Assembly (NCBI GenBank): GCA_027484285.1
Contig: JAIXTG010000300.1
Location: 1-35,089 of the forward strand
Length of the DNA stretch: 35,089 nucleotides
Origin: Oxalobacteraceae bacterium
Lineage (GTDB): Bacteria > Pseudomonadota > Gammaproteobacteria > Burkholderiales > Burkholderiaceae_D
Reading direction: 5' to 3'
Shown: positions 24,851-33,258 of the stretch, piece after piece
Numbering within the stretch: the stretch's first letter is position 1
How the letters are laid out: each line of letters starts with the position of its first letter
The notes under the pieces: model-generated
Told to the model about the DNA's origin: nothing
Seen by the model: the letters and a program-made list of their open reading frames with translations, nothing else
The model's database searches: none
Position numbers and translations under genes: made by a program

Positions 24851-26263
24851 ATGAATTCACGAAGAAATTTTTTACGCGGCGCTGGTGCCATGACCGCCGC
24901 CGTTGCAGCCACTACCGTCAGTAGAGTGGCGATGGCGGCCCTACCGGAGCCCATCAGCCAGGTGTCACCGGACACAATGCCGCCACTGGTACCTAGTACT
25001 GGCCGCCCCTACAACCCGGTAGTCACGCTCAACGGCTGGACGCTGCCTTGGCGAATGAACAATGGCGTGAAAGAATTCCATCTGGTAGCTGAGCCGGTGG
25101 TGCGCCAGATGGCCCCTGGCTTCAAGGCACATCTATGGGGCTACAACGGACAAAGCCCGGGTCCTACCATCGAAGTGGTCGAGGGCGATCGTGTGCGTAT
25201 CTTTGTAACCAACAAGTTGCCAGAACACACCTCTGTTCACTGGCATGGGCAGCGCCTGCCCAACGGCATGGACGGGGTAGCTGGACTTAACCAACCGGCC
25301 ATTCCCTCCGGCAAAACTTTTGTCTACGAGTTCATAGCTCGGCGGCCGGGTACCTTCATGTACCACCCGCATGCAGACGAAATGACACAGATGGCCATGG
25401 GCATGATGGGATTTTGGGTAACTCATCCCAAGGTCAAGAATCCTCTGATTGACGAGGTTCAGCGGGACTTCTGCTTCCTGCTAAACGCTTACGACATCGA
25501 CCCGGGCAGCTACACACCCAAAACCATGACCATGCTGGACTTCAATCTCTGGAGTTGGAACAGCCGGATATTCCCTGGCATCGACAGCCTCAACGTGCGG
25601 CTGAACGACAAGGTACGCATCCGTATCGGCAATCTGACGATGACGAATCACCCTATCCATTTGCACGGGCATGAATTCCAAGTCACGGGTACTGACGGTG
25701 GACCTACACCTAAAAGTACACGCTGGTATGAGGTGACGACCGATGTGGCTGTCGGCCAGATGCGACAGATCGAGTTTATAGCCGACGAGGAGGGCGACTG
25801 GGCATTTCACTGTCATAAGAGCCATCACACCATGAATGCGATGGGGCACGATGTGCCCACCATGATCGGGGTCGATCACCGAGGTGTTGCCAAGCAAATC
25901 ACCAACCTGCTGCCGGACTACATGGTGATGGGCGAGCGCGGTATGGCCGACATGACCGAGATGGAAATGCCTATTCCTGAAAATACAGCCCCTATGATGA
26001 CCGGACAAGGGCCGTACGGATCAGTGGAAATGGGCGGCATGTTCAGTGTGCTCAAGGTACGTAAAGACCAGAAACCGGGAGACTACAAGGATCCGGGTTG
26101 GTTCAAGCATCCTGCAGGCACTGTGGCCTATGAATATACCGGGCCACTGGCCGAGCCTGAACGCTTCCAGTCAGAAGGAGGACAAAGCATGCCCCGCGCA
26201 CAGCGCAACGCGCCACCTGTCGAGGTACAGGTACGCAAGCCGGTCGACCACTCCGATCATTGA
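24851..26263 (+). CDS. TAT-exported multicopper oxidase (first oxidase)
   Basis: 470 residues with a twin-arginine signal (NSRRNFLRGAGAMTAAVAAT). Cupredoxin domains carry all copper motifs: H130-W-H132-G, YHPHAD at ~170, HPIHLHGHEF, and H320-C-H322-KSH-H326-TMNA-M331, the type-1 and trinuclear signature. It should oxidise Cu(I) to Cu(II) in the periplasm. The C-terminal ~130 residues are Met-rich (MVMGERGMADMTEMEMPIPE) and end with a His tail. It follows the TolC-like gene by 12 bases with GAGGAG as ribosome site. It differs clearly from the CopA-type oxidase downstream. Its TGA is followed at once by a truncated cusF. Confidence 0.93.
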   Translation: MNSRRNFLRGAGAMTAAVAATTVSRVAMAALPEPISQVSPDTMPPLVPSTGRPYNPVVTLNGWTLPWRMNNGVKEFHLVAEPVVRQMAPGFKAHLWGYNGQSPGPTIEVVEGDRVRIFVTNKLPEHTSVHWHGQRLPNGMDGVAGLNQPAIPSGKTFVYEFIARRPGTFMYHPHADEMTQMAMGMMGFWVTHPKVKNPLIDEVQRDFCFLLNAYDIDPGSYTPKTMTMLDFNLWSWNSRIFPGIDSLNVRLNDKVRIRIGNLTMTNHPIHLHGHEFQVTGTDGGPTPKSTRWYEVTTDVAVGQMRQIEFIADEEGDWAFHCHKSHHTMNAMGHDVPTMIGVDHRGVAKQITNLLPDYMVMGERGMADMTEMEMPIPENTAPMMTGQGPYGSVEMGGMFSVLKVRKDQKPGDYKDPGWFKHPAGTVAYEYTGPLAEPERFQSEGGQSMPRAQRNAPPVEVQVRKPVDHSDH

Positions 26264-26446
26264 AACAACAAGATCGCGATCAAGCACCAGGAAATCAAGA
26301 AGTACAACATGGCGGCAATGACGATGAATATCCGCCTGAAGGCTGCGAACCAGCTTGACGGCTTCCAGCCCGGCGATAAGGTGCGCTTCATTCCCGACAA
26401 GGTCGATGGCGGGTACGTGCTGCGCACGATCGAGAAAGCCGAGTAA
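26264..26446 (+). pseudogene. 3' fragment of a cusF-like gene
   Basis: Directly after the oxidase TGA, an open reading without start encodes NNKIAIKHQEIKKYNMAAMT through to GGYVLRTIEKAE and TAA. It is collinear with residues 60-119 of the cusF-like protein at 22406 and nearly identical in places. The signal peptide and first half are missing. The copper ligands (His, three Met) are still present. Confidence 0.88.
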
Positions 26447-26529
26447 GCGCGGCGGATCAGGCAGTCACGCCCCCGGCGCCGGCCAAGGCTCCTCCTCTTC
26501 GTGCCGGCACCACTTTGCAGAGAAAGCCC

Positions 26530-28272
26530 ATGAAAAATCCTTCCCCTGATTCCCTGGCCGCTAGTGGCCTGAGCCGTCGCCGCTTCCTGCAAGGCGCTGC
26601 CGCCGGCGCCGCCATGCTCGCTTGGCCGCTGAGCCCGAGCGCGGCGGTCAAGCGCCATGTGTTGGCCACGCCGCTCGATACCATTGAGGCTCGCCATCGC
26701 TACGAACTGGCGATTGCGCGCACGCCGGTCAACTTCACCGGCACGCCGGCACAGGCGGTGACGATCAACGGCTCGATTCCGGGCCCGTTGCTGAAACTGC
26801 GCGAGGGTGAGACGGTCACCGTCGCTGTCCGCAACCAGCTTGACGAAATGACGGCGGTGCACTGGCATGGCCTGCTGGTGCCAAACAGGATGGATGGGGT
26901 GCCGGGCTTGACGTTCCCCGGAATCCGCACCAACGAAACCTTCGATTACCAGTTCAAACTGCGCCAGAGCGGCACCTACTGGTATCACAGCCACGCGATC
27001 CTGCAGGAGCCGGCGGGCTTCTATGCGCCGATCATCATCGAGCCCGAGCGCAAGGATCCGGTCGGCCATGACCGCGACTACGTCGTGCTGCTTTCGGACT
27101 GGAACGACACGAAGCCGGAACAGGTGCTGGCGAACCTGAAGAAGGTCGATGGCTATTACAACTTCCGGCGCCAGACGATTCCCGAGTTGTTTGCCAGCCT
27201 GCGCGCCGCGAAGACCTCGCAGGAACGATCGGCGATCTGGGACGAGCGCCTTGCCTGGGCAAAGATGCGGATGGATCCGACCGACGTGACCGACGGCGGG
27301 CCGGAATGGCAGTTCCTCGCGCACGGCCAGCGCATCGATGACAACTGGACGGCGCTGTTCAAGGCGGGTGAGCGTATCCGGCTGCGACTGATTAACGGGG
27401 CATCGATGAACTTCTTCGATGTGTCGATTCCGGGACTCGAGATGACCGTAGTCGCTGCCGACGGTCAGAACGTGCGGCCGGTGAAGGTACGCGAACTGCG
27501 GATGGGCAATGGCGAGACCTATGACGTGATCGTGCAGCCGACCGAGCGCAAGGCCTACACCTTGTTCGCTGCGACAGCCGGCCGCATCGGTTTTGCGCGC
27601 GGCACGCTCGCACCTGAGTCCGGCATGGAGGGTGTGATCCCGCCGCTGGGCGAGCGTCCGGTGATGAAGATCGCCGACCTTGGCAGTGCGCACTCGCACG
27701 GTAGCGCCCCGGCCGAGGCGAGCACCGATTCGCACGCCGCACACGGTGAAGCAGCGGATCCCCATGCCAGACATGGCGCGGCAACTGACCCCCATGCGGG
27801 ACACGGTGAGCATGTCGTTGCGGCCGGGGCGGATGAAGACCTCGGTGAGGATCGCGTGCGCGACAAGCTGACCTACAAGGATCTCGAAGCGCTGGCGACG
27901 AACCGGCACCACGCGAAGCCGACGCGCACGATCACGATGCGGCTGACCGGCGAGATGAACCGCTATATCTGGACCATCAATGGCAAGAAGCTATCCGAAG
28001 CGACGCTGTTTCAGGCGAAGGTCGGCGAGCGGCTGGAAGTGAAGCTGACGAACGACACGATGATGGCGCATCCGATGCACATGCATGGGGCGTTCTTCGA
28101 ATTGCAGAATGGTCAGGGGCCGACCAGTCCGCTGAAGCACACCGTGATCGTCAAGCCCGGCGAGACGGTGGTCGTGCACACGACCTTCGATGAGCCGGGG
28201 CCGTGGGTCTTCCATTGCCACCTGTTCTACCACGCGGCGGCCGGCATGATTCAGGCCATCGTTGTCCAGTGA
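26530..28272 (+). CDS. copA: Copper-resistance multicopper oxidase CopA (PcoA family)
   Basis: 580 residues with a TAT signal (LSRRRFLQGAAAGAAMLAWP). It contains three cupredoxin domains with complete copper sites: AVHWHGLLVP, WYHSHAILQE, HPMHMHGAFF and the terminal HCHLFYHAAAGM. A His/Ala/Asp-rich linker at ~390-440 (SHAAHGEAADPHARHGAATD) replaces the Met-rich repeats of plasmid PcoA and probably binds extra copper. It acts in the periplasm, oxidising Cu(I) and sequestering copper, with CopB in the outer membrane. I take ATG 26530, since the protein then begins shortly before the TAT motif; the ribosome site AGAGAAAG is moderate. copB follows 11 bases after the stop. Confidence 0.96.
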   Translation: MKNPSPDSLAASGLSRRRFLQGAAAGAAMLAWPLSPSAAVKRHVLATPLDTIEARHRYELAIARTPVNFTGTPAQAVTINGSIPGPLLKLREGETVTVAVRNQLDEMTAVHWHGLLVPNRMDGVPGLTFPGIRTNETFDYQFKLRQSGTYWYHSHAILQEPAGFYAPIIIEPERKDPVGHDRDYVVLLSDWNDTKPEQVLANLKKVDGYYNFRRQTIPELFASLRAAKTSQERSAIWDERLAWAKMRMDPTDVTDGGPEWQFLAHGQRIDDNWTALFKAGERIRLRLINGASMNFFDVSIPGLEMTVVAADGQNVRPVKVRELRMGNGETYDVIVQPTERKAYTLFAATAGRIGFARGTLAPESGMEGVIPPLGERPVMKIADLGSAHSHGSAPAEASTDSHAAHGEAADPHARHGAATDPHAGHGEHVVAAGADEDLGEDRVRDKLTYKDLEALATNRHHAKPTRTITMRLTGEMNRYIWTINGKKLSEATLFQAKVGERLEVKLTNDTMMAHPMHMHGAFFELQNGQGPTSPLKHTVIVKPGETVVVHTTFDEPGPWVFHCHLFYHAAAGMIQAIVVQ

Positions 28273-28283
28273 TTGAGGTGTCC

Positions 28284-28973
28284 ATGAAAAAAACGAACAA
28301 CATCGGGAAGCTACTGGCCCTCGCAGCAGTCGTTGCCACGGCACTCCCAATGGCCGCCTTTGCGCACGACGACAATATGATCTTCAGCACGACACGTATC
28401 GAGGTCGATGCCGGTCGCTTCAATTCGCAGGGCTCGCAGACCTGGCGTGCCGATGGCTGGGTCGGGCATGACTACAACCGTTTCGCGTGGCGTACGCAGG
28501 GCGCACGCACCGGCGAGCAGACCACCGAGGCCGACGTGCAGGCACTCTACAGCCGCTACCTTGCGTCGTTCTGGGATGTGCAGGCTGGCATCCGGCATGA
28601 ACTCAAGCCAGACGGGAGAAACTATGGAGTGATCGCGTTGCGAGGCCTCGCACCCTATGTATTCGACGTGGACACGGCAGCGTTCGTGCGCACCGACGGG
28701 CGCTGGTTCGCGCGCACGCGTTTCGAGTACGACCTGCTGATGACGAACCGATTCATCGTCCGTCCATTCGTTGCGGCCGACTGGTCGTTGCAATCTCTGC
28801 CCGACGAGGGCATTCGTTCGGGAAGGACATCTTCGGAGATCGGAGTGAACTTCCGTTATGAGATTAAACGATCTTTTGCGCCGTACGTCGAGGTCAGCCA
28901 CCAGACACATGCTAGCCTCGCCGATAAGAAGAGCGGCATGGCGATACGCGCAGGCCTTCGTTTAGTCTTTTAA
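28284..28973 (+). CDS. copB: Copper-resistance outer-membrane protein CopB
   Basis: 229 residues. A Sec signal peptide (cleavage near AAFAH, ~25) is followed directly by the CopB/PcoB beta-barrel region. This has alternating strands such as WVGHDYNRFAWRTQGARTGE and FVRTDGRWFARTRFEYDLLM, and ends FAPYVEVSHQ ... AGLRLVF with a C-terminal Phe as in outer-membrane barrels. The Met/His-rich N-terminal repeats of longer CopB proteins are absent, so this is a short version. It forms an operon with copA (11 bases between). A start at 28284 is preferred because the signal peptide begins there and GAGGTG lies just upstream. Confidence 0.94.
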   Translation: MKKTNNIGKLLALAAVVATALPMAAFAHDDNMIFSTTRIEVDAGRFNSQGSQTWRADGWVGHDYNRFAWRTQGARTGEQTTEADVQALYSRYLASFWDVQAGIRHELKPDGRNYGVIALRGLAPYVFDVDTAAFVRTDGRWFARTRFEYDLLMTNRFIVRPFVAADWSLQSLPDEGIRSGRTSSEIGVNFRYEIKRSFAPYVEVSHQTHASLADKKSGMAIRAGLRLVF

Positions 28974-29294
28974 ATCCGATGAACAGGGTCCGTATGGGCT
29001 GTCGAGGGAGGCGGGCGTCGCACCGCTCATCAAGAATTTGTGCGGCACCGTGGAGGGCAGTATGTTTGTAAACCTAAACCTGCTCCCCTCTACATGTTTC
29101 TGTGAAGAATGGGGTTTATTGCGGAGCCTGCCATTCGTCGATTTGCAACTATTCTTGCCGGAAGGCGTTTCAGAAGGGTGCTGACAACGATGTAATGCAT
29201 GCGTCATGTGGAGGACAGTTCATCGAGTGCAGAATGTTCCTAGCATCCTGCAAGGCTTGGATGCAGACTTCGACCACACCTCAGGAGATCTGTC
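28974..29294. other. Gene-free stretch after copB
   Basis: No convincing gene, terminator or RNA is seen on either strand. Only short frames without ribosome sites occur. A GGAG at the right end belongs to the next gene. Confidence 0.5.
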
Positions 29295-29564
29295 ATGAAA
29301 GAACGATTTGCGTTTGTTATCGCCTTGGCCCTCACTAGTGCAACTGGTATGGCGACCGCCGCAGCCGAAGTGGGAAGCCAGGCCGGTTCGACCCAGATTA
29401 AGCCGCACTCGCATCCCGAAGAAAAGGGCATGGGTACCTCTTCCGCCGCCAAGCGCAAGCAGCAAGCGCCAGAGGATCCCGCGGCAGCTACAAAAAGCGG
29501 AGAAAAGAAGAGCCGCCCGTATGCAGACAAGCGTCGTCACTACCATCCGCGGGATGCCAAATGA
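29295..29564 (+). CDS. Small secreted basic protein, function unknown
   Basis: 89 residues with a Sec signal peptide (MKERFAFVIALALTSATGMA, cleavage near ATAAA). The mature part is hydrophilic, rich in Lys, Ala, Pro and Arg (SSAAKRKQQAPEDPAAATKS), and ends KRRHYHPRDAK. There is no cysteine. CAGGAGA lies six bases before ATG 29295. Its stop overlaps the ATG of the following broken hydrolase gene. I do not recognise the family. A few His residues near both ends are not enough to call it metal-binding. Confidence 0.7.
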   Translation: MKERFAFVIALALTSATGMATAAAEVGSQAGSTQIKPHSHPEEKGMGTSSAAKRKQQAPEDPAAATKSGEKKSRPYADKRRHYHPRDAK

Positions 29565-30643
29565 AGCCGCCGACGCTCCAGTTCCTTGGGGCGACGGGCA
29601 CTGTCACCGGATCCAAGTATCTGGTGACTTGCAACGGCAAGCGTGTGCTGGTCGACTGCGGGTTGTTCCAAAGGTACAAACATCTCCGGCAGCGCAATTG
29701 GTTGCCGCTACCCGTCGATCCCGCTGATCTTGACGCGGTCATTCTCACGCATGCCCATATCGCCCACAGTGGCTACATCCCGCTTTTGGTCTGGGATGGC
29801 TTTCAGGGGCCGATCTACAGTTCCTCAGCAACTAAGGAGCTGTGCGGCTTGCTTCTTCACGATGCTTTCGGACCTTACATTCCGGCTGGTTCCCTCCGGC
29901 CACATGCTGGGCTCGTCGTTTGTCCAGCTTGACTGGGGAGGGGGCGGTAATTTTTTCGGGGGATATTGGTCGCCCTAACGATCTCGTTTTAAAACCGCCC
30001 GAGCAGATGACGGGTGCCGACTACCTGATCATGGAATCGACCTACGGGGATCGCCAGCACGAGAACTCCGATCCCCTCGACAAGCTCGCCGATATCATCA
30101 ATCGCACCGCTGCCTGCGGCGGGGTCGTGGCAGTGCCGGCCTTCGCCGTCGGACGTGCAAAACATCTGATGTATTCGATCCATCTGCCGAAGTCCCGCGG
30201 CGCGATTCGCCAGATTTCCGTTTTTCTGGACAGCCCGATGGCCGGTAATGTCACCAAGATCTATCACCGACATCGATCCGAGCATCGGTTGTCGCCGGAA
30301 GAGTGCGATGCCAACCACATCAAGGCATTTGCACCAGATCGCCGTAACGCGATCCTGTTTGCCGTACACCAGGCTGGCGGTACGCGGGGCGCAAAGATTC
30401 TTGCAGGTGACTCCTCTGTCCGCATCCATGGCGAAGATGTGCCCGTCGGGGGCCGAGGTGGCCCGTATCGATAGCTTGTCGGCGCATGCCGACGCTGGCG
30501 AGATCCTCGCTTGGTTGAAAGGCTTCACGCCGGACCAATTGCCACGCATCACCTTCATCACGCATGCGGAACCCGCCGCAGCGGATGCATTGTGCCTTCG
30601 GATTGAAAGCGAGCTGAAATGGGACAGCCGGGTAACCGACTAA
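29561..30643 (+). pseudogene. Metallo-beta-lactamase-fold (beta-CASP RNA-hydrolase type) gene, multiply broken
   Basis: The first ~110 residues read well (LQFLGATGTVTGSKYLVTCN; LTHAHIAHSG), but the metal motif HxHxDH has Ala for Asp. After LLHDA (near 29870) a segment of the usual protein is missing and the frame changes; HMLGSSFVQLDW and then EGAVIFSGDIGRPNDLVLKP lie in two other frames. The beta-CASP part continues (YLIMESTYGDRQ; VVAVPAFAVGRAKHLMYSIH). After LSPEECDA about 35 residues with further motifs are gone before HIKAFAPDRR. Another frameshift near 30445 leads to the tail (SLSAHADAGEILAWLKGF). The gene is dead. In other bacteria this family neighbours DUF3141 genes, as here. Confidence 0.88.
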
Positions 30644-30735
30644 TTGGCCGGTATCAAGTCCACCGACATGCAGAAAGTCATTGTGCAACGTGTCGCCGTC
30701 TAATCTAGCGCCCACACATCACCCGAGGTTTTGTT

Positions 30736-32535
30736 ATGCAGACTGACAATCCATCGCTTCCCGGCAAGAAAAAGAAAAGCGTAAAAACAGCCAAGCCCGA
30801 AGCAAGTCTTGTAGCGCGATCTCTGCCCGTGCAGCAGCCGGCCGAGATCCCGCACGCTGTCCAAGAAGTACAGGCTAACGCTGCGCCCGAGTCGTTCCTG
30901 GGGCAGACGTGGCGCTATCAGGTCGATCGCTGGCAGCGCAGTGTGCTGTTTCTAGACATGCTACGGGAACGGGCCAATAACATGCTGGCGCATGAGGAAG
31001 CAGGCATGCCGCCGCCTCTCGACTTTGACTATGAAACAATTCTTGACGCGAGGCGCTTCGAACGCTCCGCCAATTACGCGCTGCTGCGCATCACGCGCTG
31101 CCATGAAGATCGCGCGGAAGACTGTGTCGATGATAATAAGCCACCCGTTATCATTGTCGATCCGCGTGCCGGACATGGTCCCGGAATCGGCGGTTTCAAA
31201 CGCGACTCTGAAGTGGGCATGGCGCTGCATGAAGGACATGCCACTTACTTCGTTATTTTCTTTCCGCTGCCATGTCCTAATCAGACACTCGCCGATGTAT
31301 TGCATGCATTGCGCCGTTTCGTCGAGGAAGTCAGCCGTCGGCACCGTGGTGCGGCGCCGGTGCTCTACGGGAACTGTCAGGCTGGCTGGGCCGTCACGCT
31401 GCTGGCAGCCGATTGCGAGGGCCTGGCAGGGGCAACCGTGCTCAACGGCTCCCCGCTGTCGTACTGGGCCGGCGCGTCGGATGTGAATCCAATGCGCCTC
31501 GCCGGTGGATTGCTAGGCGGCGCGTGGCTTACACATCTATTGACGGACTTGAGCAACGGACGCCTCGACGGCGCATGGCTAGTGCAAAACTTTGAAAACC
31601 TGAATCCGGCCAACACTCTGTGGGACAAGATTTACAAGGTGTTCGCGCACATCGATACCGAGCGCGAGCGCTTCCTGGAGTTCGAACGCTGGTGGACCGG
31701 CTATCATTTCCTGAGTCGCGAGGAAATCCTGTCGATCATCGAAAACCTTTTCATCGGCAACAAGCTGGAGCGTGGAGTGATGAAGGTTTGCGACGGCTGC
31801 ACCGTTGACTTGAAGCGCATCCGCAATCCGTTGGTGATCTTCGCGTCCAGCGGCGACAACATCACGCCGCCGCACCAGGCGCTCAACTGGATTCCAACCG
31901 TCTACCCGACTACCGCCGATCTGAAGCAGGCAGGCCAGCGCATCGTCTATCTGCTCAATACGCATGTCGGTCATCTGGGAATTTTCGTGTCGGCCAGCGT
32001 GGCGAAGCTGGAACACCGCGCGATCCTGGAAAGCTTGGCCGATCTCGACGCGCTCCGGCCCGGCTTGTACGAGATGAAGATCAGCAACCCGACCGGTGAC
32101 CCCGATTGCCGCAAGCCGCAGTACTCAGTACGGTTTGAAGAACGGCGAGTCGAACAAATCCATTATGCGTACCCGGAGAAATCGTTTGAAAAGGTGCAGG
32201 CTGTGTCGGAATGGAACGAGCTGCTGTACAAGAAGACGATCAGCCCGTGGATCACCGCATTCGCCAATCCGCTTTCCACGGAAATACTGAAATGGCTGCA
32301 CCCGATGCGTCTCGGGAATGCGATGTTTTCCGAAAAGCTCAATCCCTGGATGTCGCCTGTAAAAATGCTTGCGCCTTTCGTTGCGAATGCGCGCCTGCTC
32401 GTCGACGAAAGCAACCGGTTAGCGGTACTGGAAACTGACGCCAGCGCCTCGATTTCAAGAACGCTCGACAGCTACCGGAAAATCAGGGATGACATCAATG
32501 AACAGATCTTTTCCATGCTGTATGGCAGGGAGTAA
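30736..32535 (+). CDS. DUF3141 family alpha/beta-hydrolase-type protein, probably shortened
   Basis: 599 residues, soluble, with a Lys-rich unstructured start (PGKKKKSVKTAKPEASLVAR). The central ~300 residues have an alpha/beta-hydrolase look related to PHA synthases: VIIVDPRAGHGPGIGGFK, the nucleophile-elbow-like YGNCQAGWAV with Cys in place of Ser, NPLVIFASSGDNITPP with the likely Asp, and NTHVGHLGIF with the likely His. The family has no proven activity. My recollection is that members are usually longer, about 750-800 residues, so the C-terminal region seems missing here; the protein ends shortly after a helix RKIRDDINEQIFSMLYGRE. GAGG lies seven bases before ATG 30736. It follows a dead MBL gene with which it normally clusters. 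Confidence 0.85.
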   Translation: MQTDNPSLPGKKKKSVKTAKPEASLVARSLPVQQPAEIPHAVQEVQANAAPESFLGQTWRYQVDRWQRSVLFLDMLRERANNMLAHEEAGMPPPLDFDYETILDARRFERSANYALLRITRCHEDRAEDCVDDNKPPVIIVDPRAGHGPGIGGFKRDSEVGMALHEGHATYFVIFFPLPCPNQTLADVLHALRRFVEEVSRRHRGAAPVLYGNCQAGWAVTLLAADCEGLAGATVLNGSPLSYWAGASDVNPMRLAGGLLGGAWLTHLLTDLSNGRLDGAWLVQNFENLNPANTLWDKIYKVFAHIDTERERFLEFERWWTGYHFLSREEILSIIENLFIGNKLERGVMKVCDGCTVDLKRIRNPLVIFASSGDNITPPHQALNWIPTVYPTTADLKQAGQRIVYLLNTHVGHLGIFVSASVAKLEHRAILESLADLDALRPGLYEMKISNPTGDPDCRKPQYSVRFEERRVEQIHYAYPEKSFEKVQAVSEWNELLYKKTISPWITAFANPLSTEILKWLHPMRLGNAMFSEKLNPWMSPVKMLAPFVANARLLVDESNRLAVLETDASASISRTLDSYRKIRDDINEQIFSMLYGRE

Positions 32536-32613
32536 ACCGATCTGCGCCGCTGTCTTTACCAACCGATTCGCAAGGCGATGATGATGCAATGATTCTTACA
32601 AAAATGAACCTGA

Positions 32614-32871
32614 GTTGTTCTCGCTATCGGCGTTTTTCTGTTGATGCGGCGCCGCGGCATAGGATCTGGCAGTTCGCACGGCACTGATGGACACGCGCAC
32701 AATCAGCAGGAAAGCAACGATCGGTGGATGCCTCCAGATAGCCGCCCCAAAGATCCTGTCAATGGCGAGATTGTCAATCCCGACACCGCCGTTAATGTCA
32801 TTTATCAGGGTCGTCTGTACTGTTTGTACTATTTTTCATCTCGAAAAAATCGCAATACATTCGATGCGTAA
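32614..32871 (+). pseudogene. Degenerate membrane-anchored YHS-like gene
   Basis: An open reading without a usable start (stops at 32605 and 32611) encodes a hydrophobic anchor VVLAIGVFLLMRRRG. A His/Gly stretch follows (SGSSHGTDGHAHNQQ), then DPVNGEIVNPDTAVNVIYQG and YYFSSRKNRNTFDA, which matches the YHS-domain pattern DPVxGxxV ... YYFxSxxNRxxFxA with an extra Cys-Leu-Tyr insertion. It then stops early. The N-terminus is lost and the end truncated. Similar small proteins accompany copper ATPases. Confidence 0.6.
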
Positions 32872-33258
32872 CCCGCCAAGTATGCCGTTCGCCCACGCGA
32901 ACGCGACGAGGAACACCGGCATGGCCGAATTTACCCAGGCGTTGAGCAGTGCCGGCTTCTCGATGAACACCAATGCGGAGCCGGCATTCACTCGTTCGCA
33001 GACCAGCGTCAGCAGCACATCGTAGTCCTCGGTAAGCATACTGCGCTTGGCGCCGCTGTTTGCTTAGGTCGGTAAGACCCAGGCGGATTCCGAGTTCGTC
33101 TGTTCGCAGGAAATTCTCTCCTCGGTCGAGCACTTTTAGAAAAGAAAAAATTCCAAGCCGAAAATGCTTTGCCATGGTCCATTAATTTATCGGGCAGCAA
33201 TGCTGAGATTCGGAATCTACCGATACTTCAATCAATCCGAATCCCAAAGAGGGCAGAA
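32872..33258. other. Unassigned stretch, probably gene ruins
   Basis: No gene can be supported. A minus-strand frame at 32836-33039 reads MLTEDYDVLLTLVCERVNAG and a hydrophobic end; a second minus frame spans 32798-33175. Neither has a ribosome site or a family I recognise. The ribosome site AGAGGG at 33248-33253 belongs to the ATP-grasp gene. Confidence 0.4.

Noticed and set aside
26257..27912. Minus-strand frame of 551 codons
   Set aside because: Antisense shadow of copA in GC-rich DNA; Arg/His/Gln-rich composition and no recognisable domain.
29102..29338. Plus-strand frame between copB and the small secreted protein
   Set aside because: No start signal, overlaps the next gene in another frame and resembles nothing.
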